Source: Diphasiastrum complanatum
Lineage: Eukaryota; Streptophyta; Lycopodiopsida; Lycopodiales; Lycopodiaceae
Assembly (NCBI GenBank): GCA_029204225.1
Contig: CM055099.1
Span: 47,616,542 to 47,680,541, forward strand
Length of the DNA stretch: 64,000 bases
Reading direction: 5' to 3'
The notes below the pieces were generated by a model that saw only the letters and a program-made list of their open reading frames with translations, was not told the origin of the DNA and did not search any database. This document shows positions 31,997 to 44,020 of this stretch, piece after piece; positions within the stretch are counted from its first letter, which is position 1, and each line of letters begins with the position of its first letter. A program made the translations under genes and the position numbers.

Positions 31997-32179
31997 ATAT
32001 CTTATTATTGATGACCTTCTTGGAATGAACTACGTCTGTTGTGGCTGAGCTGTGCCTTCATCAGAATCTGTCTCAATAGTAGGTTGTACTAGAGTATTGA
32101 AATCTGAATTAATATCATGCAATCTTGAAGTGTTGGCTGAAGAAGATTGCATGTCATTATTTTCAATCTTCATTTTGCC

Positions 32180-32440
32180 TTTCAAATCATAGATTCAATC
32201 CTCAAGGAATATTACATCTCTACTATTGAATATCTTCTAGGTAATTGGATTCAACAACTTGTATGCTTTATAATTTGAAGCATCGCCTATAAAAAATTGT
32301 TCCAATAATGGTGGCATCCAACTTGTTTGCTAACTCAGCAAGAACTTGAGAGAAAGGAATACATCCAAAGACTTTGTCATTTTTACCAAAGGGTTTAGGT
32401 CCAGTACAGACCTCATAGAATGTTTTAGTTAGAATAAAAG
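32180..32440 (-). pseudogene. copia F integrase C-terminal end
   Basis: Minus strand reads KPFGKNDKVFGCIPFSQVLA and NKLDATIIGTIFYRRCFKL, a degraded form of the copia segment KVFGC...KLD...K.IFVGY. A stop and the loss of several residues show decay. Confidence 0.65.
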
Positions 32441-34233
32441 TAGAATCATTGTGTTATTGTATTGGGGTCCAGTTTGTCGACTAGAACCAATTGTCCTAGT
32501 GACGAGGCAATTGATGGGACATCTGTCTCGGCAATGAAAACTCGAGCCATGCATGGGTTGCCACAAGGAAATTTGTATGTATGGTATTTCGGTTTGAGAA
32601 ATACAGTTTTTCTATGTTGAGTTTGGAGAGTGCTTTTGGGATGTTATAGAATCTGACGGAAACCATGTTGAAAAGATTCCGTCGGAATTCGATGCATCGG
32701 ATTCGACTCTCGGTGTGACACCGAATTGAAATTCAAAATGTGTCGTCAGAATCCGACACGTGTTGGTTTTCGACATCCACATGGATGCCGACGTGGACAT
32801 TTGAAGGTGACGTCCACATGTGATGAAAGAAATGAGGTGTCGAGATTCGATAGATTTTTACAAGTGTCAGAATCAGACACCGCCTATAATTTTTTGACAA
32901 ACAGAGAGCATTTCAAAATCTGTCAAAAAGTGTCAATAGTTTTTTTAGGATTCTCTATCCTGACGGATTCCGACGGATTTTCACCAATGTCGAATATTGA
33001 CATTTCTTGCAGTTTTTTGATGGATAAAGAGCATTTCAAAATCTGTCAGAAAGCGCCGACATCTGTCTAATGGATATTTTAGAGTTTTCTACAATGACTA
33101 GTTCTGATGTAGTTTATATGTGACGGATTTCAACATCCCTAAATATAGTTAAAAAAATATATTATTATAATTTGCTCATTATTTATGAATGCGTTTAGTC
33201 AAGGAGAGGATGGAGATCAACTAGAGATTTTTTTTATACAATATGGATTTCAAAATGAGGTTCGTGATGATTTTAAAATGAGGTTATATTCTCTCTCTCT
33301 CTTTCTCGAAATTTCAAGTGTTGCATTAAGACGTCGTTCTGGAGCCATAGGAATCCAGGTTGAGCGCTTCGGAACTCAGCGTTCCAAAATCCTAAAACCA
33401 CTAGAAAGGACTTCTAGATGTGCAAGATCTACAATTGACCTCTCAATTTAAAGTATGATTGCCTTCCATCCAACCAAATTAAATCACCATTGCAACCTTG
33501 GAAAGGCAACTAGTGTTGTAGAGTTTTGGACTAGGATGCAACAAAATCTAGCCTAAGCTCAAGAAGTGGTTTTCAAGGCCATTAATAAGTTCAAAGTTTG
33601 AAATAGAAGACATAGGTTTCTTGGATCTACCTTTGAAGTTGACAAGAGGTGATGTTTATAGGGAAGGGAAAATATATATATCTCCATAAAATTTCACCAC
33701 ACCATGTCCAAGAAAACGTTCTCCCACCACCATCGGGCAACACTTATGTCAAGCATCTTCCCAAACAACAAAACATTCTCAAACATTCAGAGGTTACCAC
33801 ATGCCTAATGGAGTAGGAAGATGAGCTACCACTATACGGATGTGAAGTATCATGTTGTACTTTCAAGAACTTTGAGAGTTAGTCAAGTTTTTTTATTGCA
33901 AACTTTTGGTAGAGAAAAATCTCCTCTTTCTAATCAATAAGTGTACAAAGGTGATGGATAGATGGTGAATGTAATATTCAAAGCAGAATACTACAATGAC
34001 AAATTTGGTTATCCAAAGATATTGAGTACATTGGCATCTAGAAAGATGAAATGATTTGGTTCGATTAGAGAAAATTTGGCCTTGGAAAGGGCCCTATAAG
34101 GATTGCCATGTAGGATGACAATTTTTTGCAATGTAAAATGTTAAATGAAATCTTTTTCTGCCCGCAGTCCTGCCCACACAGTCTTCGATGATTAGCTATT
34201 ATGTGCATATATAGTTTGTGGCTGAAAAAAATC
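32441..34233. other. Unassigned region with GACGGATTC-type repeats
   Basis: No gene recognised. At 32640-33135 short motifs such as TCCGTCGGAATTC, TCCGACACGTG and TGACGGATTCCGACGG recur. A block starting near GAGCATTTCAAAATCTGTCA occurs at 32906 and 33029 (period 123 bp). The open frames at 32726-33070 and 33185-33451 have no family features. Confidence 0.45.
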
Positions 34234-34500
34234 ATAACTTTTGAACGACAACTCGGATTAAGACGATTCTGACACCCAACATGACCTAGTTCTGAACTAC
34301 GGTGAAGAAGATATGGCCAGTCAAAGTTTTGGTCGGTCAACACTTGGTCAAACCAGTCAAACTGGTCAACTATGCTTGAAAGCGATATCGGGTTGACCAA
34401 GTGTTGACCGACCAATATTGGGTGTCATTGAAAAGCTCCCCTCGAGGGCTTTCTAATGGCACCGTAATCGTCTCAATCCCAGTTGTTGTTCAAAAGTTAC
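34234..34500. repeat. Fold-back (inverted-repeat) element, MITE-like
   Basis: The outer arms, ATAACTTTTGAAC...GACGATT (34234 on) and its imperfect complement ending GTTAC at 34500, enclose an inner perfect 21-bp inverted pair at 34331-34351 and 34393-34413 (GGTCGGTCAACACTTGGTCA and its complement). The sequence ACACCCAA near 34270 also pairs with TTGGGTGT near 34418. The centre holds a small palindrome (ACCAGTCAAACTGGT). It is rich in TTGACC/GGTCAA, the W-box core. No target duplication was identified. Confidence 0.7.
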
Positions 34501-34977
34501 ACTGTTTTTTTTTTTTTTGCTGAGTTGCATACTATACTCCCGATAAAATGGCTTATTTACGAGCTGTCCCCGATGCAAAATTACAGTTCTTTTAAAAAGA
34601 AAAGAAAATCAATTTGAAGGAGCTACGTTACGTAGATTTCAAATTTGAGTGTTTTGATTGGACCATGTGGAAGAAACTTTTGAGAAAAAAAATGAAAAGT
34701 ATCTTTTTGAAAGGCCCCTTTTGTGTTCAAATTTTCTCTAATTTGAAGGTCTAAAGGTTTAGAAGGGTATGTTATCTTCCAGGCTCTTAGGACAACAATA
34801 AGCAAATTAATCTGACAACAATCAAGCAAAAAGATCCCTCAGAACAAAATCTATCTAGCTTTTGATTCCTCTTAACAAGCACAAGCAATTAGTTCTTATC
34901 ACGGAGAGCAAACAAAGCAAAACGTCAATTAAGTTCTTTGTCTGAACACATAGCTCATTCAAAATTAAAAGAGGTTC
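34501..34977. other. Spacer between fold-back and LTR element N
   Basis: Starts with a T-run (34506-34518). No gene or repeat recognised. Confidence 0.4.
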
Positions 34978-35519
34978 TGTTTAAAGTTATGCTTTAGGCT
35001 TTGGCTAATTCCCTGGACACATTAGTTAGAATTGTTGCTCTCAAATGTCACTTGTAAATCCACATTAGAAAATCTGGAATTCAATACAAGTAAAGAGTGA
35101 ATGCCGCAGACAGATGACTATCAAAATTAGCTACAAAATAAATCAGAGTGTGTTTGCTCAATTGATAAGAAGTGTAACTATAATAGATAACAGAGGAAAG
35201 GAATACACAAGCTATAGAAACCGACTCTCTTCTCTCTATTGATAGCTGAATCTATGCGTGAGTACAATGGCTCTGAGTGTGGCCCTTATAGAGACTAACC
35301 GTCGATCACCAACCTTTAAGGTGTCGGTTGGGATCAACTAATGTGTTGCTCTAGAACGTCGCCTAAAAACGTCACAAGTTGTTAATTGCAGTGAATTTAC
35401 ACGATGCAAATAGGCCTTTACATTGATTTAGGCACTATAGCATATTTACATGTGCAAATTTAAAAAATTTACAGTATATACCAATTAACTTGGATAATGT
35501 GGAATCATATGCCTCCACA
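34978..35519 (-). repeat. Element N 3' LTR
   Basis: Plus strand starts TGTTTAAAGTTATGCTTTAG and ends GCCTCCACA; 542 bp. It matches 37681-38224 throughout. Confidence 0.9.
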
Positions 35520-36330
35520 TATCCCCCTCCTCAGATGTGTAGAGGCTCACAAACAGTCTGATCAAGTTCTTCAGTGTCTTTTTTTGGTCGCTAGCTTGTT
35601 GTGGAAGATTGCCTTTGCTTGGGCTTCATTCTCTACATTAACTTGTTCAAGTGTCTAGCTAGGAGGTAATTGTTCTTCTACATATAATCTTCTTGAAATG
35701 ATAAATTTGGATAGCCATCCATTCCTCGATTGCCCAATGGTCCAAGCGGCTTATTGATCAGCGTATTGTTCACAAGATGAGCATACCAACTATTCTTAGC
35801 TAGGATTTCAGACATCTCAGAAGAAGAAACAATTAGTGATAGGGCTGCATATGAATATTTTGAAATTTTTTCTTTTATGTACAATTGCTGGATGGATAAG
35901 AGTGCATAGGAAATGAGAGAAGCAATATTTACGTGGTTGTATGTATAATATGGTTTGGTTATTAGGTTAGTGGATCTAAGTAAATTGTTTGCTTTTACTT
36001 CTTCCAAGTATTTAGAATAGTTAGTTTTTCAATCTGTGTAGATTGTCCACAGATCATGGAAAAGAAGTTAGCTCGCAAATCTGGGAGAGATTGGTGTGGG
36101 ACTAGGAACAATTTCTGTAACATCAAAAATATTTATTGTCTCTAGCTTATTCACATACTCGTTCAGAGTAGCAAAAATATTATTTTCAAATGTCTTTAGA
36201 TATTCTAAAACGTATATATACAAACATCCTGTAACTACATGAATGTAATTAGTCTGCACATTGAACTTATTTTGAACAATGGCTAAGGCCAGGATACCTT
36301 TTTGGTGCGTTGTTTGTTTGGCCCAAAAGC
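35520..36330 (-). pseudogene. Element N second reading frame, unknown
   Basis: On the minus strand one frame can be followed from about 36330 to 35530 with about three to five stops. The open pieces at 36068-36259 and 35678-36007 read YIHVVTGCLYIYVLEYLKTF, INIFDVTEIVPSPTPIS, YTYNHVNIASLISYALLSIQ and NKPLGPLGNRGMDGYPN. I recognise no protease, RT or integrase motif. It follows gag where pol would be expected. It could be a captured gene, an extra structural protein or a highly diverged retroelement protein. Confidence 0.5.
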
Positions 36331-36333
36331 TAT

Positions 36334-37560
36334 TTAGATTGGCGAAAGTCCACGGACTTTTCCATTGCTCTTTGGTGTAACCAAAAAGTTTTGGTAAAAG
36401 AGATAATCCATTATCCTCTTAGCCTTAACGTCGGACATCTGGACTTTTAAGTCCCCCATTTCTTTCAATAAAAGATCTATACTTTTCCTTAATGGATCTA
36501 TCTTTTCAGACTTTTCCATCCTTCTTCTCCTATCTGAGTTCTTACTCTTAGATTTCTTATAACTAGTTTCTTCTTCAGACGATGAAGAATAAGACGAAGA
36601 ATAAAGAGACTCTTCTTCATCTGTTGAATCATATTGTAATTCAGACTCTGTAGACGAGTCAAATTCTTCTATTCTTATATGTTTATGTTTCTTATTAGTA
36701 CTCTTTCTATCATTTCTTCTTCTTTTAAAAATTTTAGAAGTCTCATAATTCTCTACGGATGCTATGACATCCTCTAATGAATTCGTCAATCCCTGATGAC
36801 AGTACCTATCCATCTTCTTGGGTAATCCACCCAAGAACCATTCGTTTTGCATGGAGACAGGATAATGTGCCTCTAGTTTCCCTATCAAATTCTTAACTCC
36901 TTCTAAACGACTTTTCTAAACGACTCCTTCGACTTTTTCTCTCCACCAAATTAAGCCGTGCTAATAGTCTTGTGGAATAGCCTATCTCCCTAAACTATTT
37001 AAGAAACACTACCTTTACGACATTCCAAGTATTAACCGTTTCGGGAACCAACTGGCTATACCAGATTCTCACTTGCTTGCGTAGAAGATTTGGTAGGATT
37101 CTAGCTTTATCCTCATCAGTGTTTTCCTTATTAGCTATAGTAATTGACTCAAACTGTGATAAATAGCTATCCGCATCATCAATGGATGACCATTTGAAGA
37201 AGTCATATCTAATTTTGGTAGATGTGGGTAGTGTTGGGTTAGGTGGTGGATCCAGTGGATCAGGTGGGTCGGATGACTCGGAACTATGTTCAGATGGTGT
37301 AGATGTATATTTCGAAGATGATTCACACTCTTGTTCAGATTCTGGCTCTAATGGTGGATCAGGGTCTTGTTCGGACTCGGATTCAGAACTAGAATAAGAT
37401 CCGTGTTCCGAAGATGAAGATTCAGATGGATTCGGTGAATTAGCGAGCTCTCGTTCAAATGTATTTACAAGTGCTATAGAAGTGTTGTAAAGATTATCAA
37501 ACGCTTCAAGACTTAATCTAACGCTTATTGGTGAATTTTGCAGATTTTGGAAATACAAAT
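36334..37560 (-). pseudogene. Element N gag, frameshifted
   Basis: N-terminal piece (36995-37558): a long acidic Ser/Pro-rich tract, then FFKWSSIDDADSYLSQFESI and NLLRKQVRIWYSQLVPETVN, the core of a Retrotrans_gag capsid domain. After a broken stretch the C-terminal piece (36334-36888) reads IGKLEAHYPVSMQNEWFLGG, followed by a Lys/Arg tract, a Ser/Glu-rich tract and a short heptad-like helix (LRKSIDLLLKEMGDLKVQMS). No zinc knuckle is visible. The opening codon of the first piece is uncertain; an ATG lies at about 37564 in another frame. Confidence 0.7.
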
Positions 37561-37680
37561 TGCATGTCTTTCTATAAGCTTCTAATCCCTATGCTCGTTC
37601 TAAACGTTTCTACTCAAAAGTTGTGCATGGCTAATCTTGTGGCATACATTACATGAATAAAATTTAGCGGACTTAGTATC

Positions 37681-38224
37681 TGTTTAGAGTTATGCTTTAG
37701 GCTTTGACTTATTCCCTATACACATTAGTTAGAATTGTCGCTCTCAGATGTTGCCTGTAAATCCACATTAGAAAATCTGGAATTCAGTACAAGTGAAGAG
37801 TGAACGTCGTAGACAAATGACTATCAAAATCAATTATAGAATAACTCAGAGTGTGTTTGCTCAATTGATAAGAAGTGTAACTATAACAGATAACAGAGGA
37901 AAGGAATGCACAAGCTATAGAAACTGGCTCTCTTCTCTCTATTGATAGCAGAATCTCTGCATGAGTCCAGTGGCTCTGAGTGTTGCCCTTATAGAGATGA
38001 ACACCGCCGATCACCAAATGTTAAGGTGTCGGTTGAGATCAGCTAATGTGTCGCTCTAGAACGTCACCTGAAAATGTCGCGATTTCTTAATTGCAATGAT
38101 TTACAAGATGCAAATAGGCCTTTACATTGATTTAGGCACTATAGCATATTTACATGTGCAAAATTTTAAAAATTTACAATATATAACAGTTAACTTGGAT
38201 AATGTGGAATCATAGGCCTCCACA
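37681..38224 (-). repeat. Element N 5' LTR
   Basis: Plus strand starts TGTTTAGAGTTATGCTTTAG and ends GGCCTCCACA; 544 bp. On the minus strand the sequence directly after it (GATACTAAGTCCGC) should be the primer site, but I cannot match it to a tRNA with confidence. Confidence 0.9.
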
Positions 38225-41122
<2,898 letters not shown>

Positions 41123-41959
41123 TGTGAAGTTTTGATGCTATTTGCAACTTTCCATGAAAAACTTTATAGTTGCTAAGGTCGGGGAGGGACATTTCCGTTT
41201 GTCGGTCTTTTTTGACAATAAATACCATGATATTACATTTTTGTACCTCAATTTTGTGAAGAATTGCCAAAAATTGGCAAATCTAGCTTGATAAAAAAAA
41301 AACCATGTAGAATAGTGTAAATTGTGTACACAAGTGGGTCCCACACATGTGAGGCCATGATGCCACGTGGGAAACCCATCCTAATGTAGGTTAGGTCAAG
41401 TCAAGAGAGTTGGTCATGTCTATTTGGTGGTCATCCCTACTTTATAGAACCTAGACCTAAGTTTAAGGTGAAAATTTGACCAACTAGCTACCTACCAAGC
41501 ATAACTCTAGGAAATAGACTAGGGTTTCATTTTAGGTCAAGGAGAGTGAGTTAACTTCCTTATTACATGCTGGAAATCCACCTAACTTCAAGAAGGAAGT
41601 CGAATTTGCTATTTATTCCCTCTCTCCATAGTGATAAGATAGAAAATTTTTGGAGCTCATTGGCAATCTCAAGCTAGTTCACTACGTACATTGAGTTTTT
41701 GTGATCCAAATGAAACCAAATCAATTTGTACTTGTTTCTCAAGTTGAAGGCCGTACTACAGCCTGTATTACACGCGTGTGGACTCGGATTTCAATGTTTA
41801 TCAATGCTTTTGATTGTTAATGCTTGTTGTTTGTCAAATTGCCAATCTAGATCAACTTTTTTGTGTCTAGTTTTTTGATACATTGTTAAGCAAGCATCCA
41901 ATCACTCTTGTGGATCTTTTGTAGATCCATTTATGGTCCTAAAGTACAGTACTTTCACA
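41123..41959 (+). repeat. copia E 5' LTR
   Basis: Starts TGTGAAGTTTTG and ends TACTTTCACA, so the ends are near-inverted repeats. It is 837 bp and is followed directly by the primer site. Only one copy is present, so the outer edge is inferred. Confidence 0.65.
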
Positions 41960-41971
41960 TGGTATCAGAGC
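41960..41971 (+). other. copia E primer-binding site
   Basis: TGGTATCAGAGC, an exact complement to the 3' end of plant initiator tRNA-Met, directly after the LTR end. Confidence 0.92.
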
Positions 41972-42396
41972 CAAGTACAAGAGCATAAGCCATTGATCTA
42001 ATGCAAATCCATTTTTAGCAAGTTTTGGTGCTAAAAGCTAGTTTTGAGAGGGCAAGCTAGAATCTTGATTTTGGTGAGGAGATTTGATCCCAAACATAGT
42101 AGGGGTCCAAATCCGTACTGTCCACATGTGTGGGCACCTCTGAACCTGCATTTAATGCATGGTATTCATTTGATCCAAAAAAATTCAATTTGTGAGCTGT
42201 TGGTGTAATTTTTGGTGGAGATCCTAGGATAATCTACCAAGATCATTTGCCATTGATTAGATTTGAATTTGTTTCATGGAATCTAATTAATCTAGGCTGA
42301 GTTCAAGTCCTATTAAGGTTAAAAACAGGTCTTGAAAGTACACCAAGAAGGAAGAAAGAGATTAAGTCATTTTTTTGTCCAAAAATAGCCAAAATT

Positions 42397-42745
42397 GGCA
42401 AGATTTGATTGTAAGTAGATTTCACATCATCTTATCTTCATTTCAACTTTGTGAGGGAGTGCTAGAACTGAGATTATAAGTCCATTTGTCGGATTAGAAA
42501 TCTAATTTGAGTGAAAAATTACAAGAGAGAGACCTTAGTGAGTTTCTAGAGACAATCAAATCCATTTCTTGGCAAGATTTGTTTGAAAGTAGTTTTCACT
42601 TCATCTTATCTTCATTCCAGCTTTGTGAGAGAGTGATAGAACTGTGATTATAAGTCCATTTGTTGGATTAGAAATCAAATTTGAGTGAAACACTACAAGT
42701 GTGAGACCTTTGTGAGTTTCAAGTCAATCATATCTATTTCTTGTT
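42397..42745 (+). repeat. 174-bp tandem duplication in copia E leader
   Basis: A unit starting GGCAAGATTTGATTGTAAGT at 42397 recurs at 42571 (GGCAAGATTTGTTTGAAAGT), period 174 bp. A third partial copy may begin near 42740. Confidence 0.85.
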
Positions 42746-42782
42746 TGTAGAAGTCACTAATAAGATGGGATCTGCTGGAGCA

Positions 42783-43421
42783 TGTGAAAGATTCAACTAG
42801 TTTCATCACATTTTGCAATATTTCCATATTTGGCATATTGAGGCCAAAACTTGTTTTAGACTTAGAGGTTGACTTTTCAAAGTTCATTAGTCTAAATTTC
42901 ATTTGAATAAACACTTTTTGAAAGCGTGGGAAAGATAGAATGCGAGTTTGAGTAGATTCAATTTAAATAAGTTGGGTACATTGAATCTAGACCCAAAATT
43001 GGTAGGGTTAGCATTTTGGTGGGAAAGCCAAGTGGCCAAATAGGGTTTGGACCTGTTATAAAAGTATGTAACTCGTGGAAAAGCAGATCTTCTCTCTTCT
43101 CTATCTCATTTCATGCTCTCTTGGGTTCTACTATCCATTGGTGCACTATCTTGGTGATTCCTTGCAATTCTATGTGTAGAATGATCTATATTTGTTATTT
43201 TTGGATCCACACGTGTGAAATACAGTAGCTTGCTAGTTTTGTATGGACAAAAATAGTACATAATCATTTCATTCAAGTTTGATCAAGTTCTATTAGTGTT
43301 TGCATCTCAAATTGTGTGTAGATGCTGATTTTTCTACATTGGTGAAATTGATAGTGTATTTCTCTTTCTAACCAAAGATCATTCAAGTAGATTGGATCTT
43401 AAGGATCTGAAATCTTTCACA
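42783..43421 (+). repeat. copia A3 5' LTR
   Basis: 639 bp, TG...CA, with 11-bp terminal inverted repeats. TTATAAAAG at 43056-43064 is the likely TATA box. The palindrome CACACGTGTG lies at 43208-43217. Confidence 0.93.
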
Positions 43422-43433
43422 TGGTATCAGAGC
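43422..43433 (+). other. copia A3 primer-binding site
   Basis: TGGTATCAGAGC, an exact complement to plant initiator tRNA-Met, abutting the LTR. Confidence 0.95.
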
Positions 43434-44020
43434 TTGTGTTTAAGGTTATGAAGGAGGAAATCAGATCTATCAATGATTTGGTGAAGATATCAAGTCTAGA
43501 GCATGCTAGAGAGGATTCTACACCAAAATCGGATTTTTTGCTTTTGTAGATTGGATCTTTTGTAGATCAAAACACTAAATAGGTCAATATACTTGTTCAA
43601 TTTCGTTTTTTGAGTTCACATGCTAGATTTGCCAATTTTTGGATCATTGGTTCAGCCTAAGTGGTGGTTTATAGATTGCATATCAAATTTTCAGCATTTG
43701 CATGTAGATTTGGAATAGTCAATTTTTTGTGATTTTGTCAAAACCTTAATTTTGATTGGATCTCTAGATAGTGAGGTTGCTGGACTTCATTTGAGTGTGT
43801 TTAAATCTTAGGAAGTGGCAAAAGTCATTAGATTGAGAATAGATCATAGGTTGATCAAGATTCCATGATTCTATGTGTTGATTTGCTTGGATAAGTGCTA
43901 GAAGAGAATTTGTGAGATAGTTTCAAATCTTGGTGATTTCTTTTGAAAGCATTTGTTGTTGTTAAAAGGAGTGCTTTGTGCATTGAAACAGGTTGAAAGA
44001 GAAGATCAGGTCATTGCTAC

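Larger units (their letters stand above)
30890..32440 (-). mobile_element. copia remnant F (minus strand)
   Basis: Decayed copia pol reading right to left: integrase end, linker, RT, and traces of the RT-RNase H junction. Neither LTRs nor gag were recognised. It belongs to a different copia group from family A, judging by the RT wording. Confidence 0.8.
34978..38224 (-). mobile_element. Short LTR element N: gag plus unknown frame, no pol
   Basis: Two direct repeats of about 543 bp (34978-35519 and 37681-38224) with TG...CA ends enclose only 2161 bp. A purine tract on the minus strand (GAGGAGGGGGATA, 35520-35532) adjoins the left repeat, which fixes the orientation as minus. The interior encodes a gypsy-type gag followed by a second long frame of unknown kind. 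There are no RT, RNase H or integrase motifs and no room for them, so the element is non-autonomous. The LTRs differ at roughly one base in ten by eye, so it is old. Flanks GGTTC and TTCAC do not form a clean 5-bp duplication. Confidence 0.85.
41123..42782 (+). mobile_element. copia E: 5' LTR, leader and six gag codons
   Basis: 5' LTR (41123-41959), primer site and an 805-bp leader, ending with ATGGGATCTGCTGGAGCA (42765-42782), which looks like the start of a copia gag. Family-A element A3 begins at the next base. The rest of E is not seen anywhere to the right. Confidence 0.75.

Noticed and set aside
34234-34500. MicroRNA precursor
   Set aside because: The hairpin is long with several unpaired stretches and multi-part arms like a fold-back transposon; no small-RNA evidence is available.
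34978-38224. Element N as endogenous plant pararetrovirus
   Set aside because: It has clear LTRs and a purine tract, and lacks any recognisable RT, movement-protein or coat zinc motif that would support that call.
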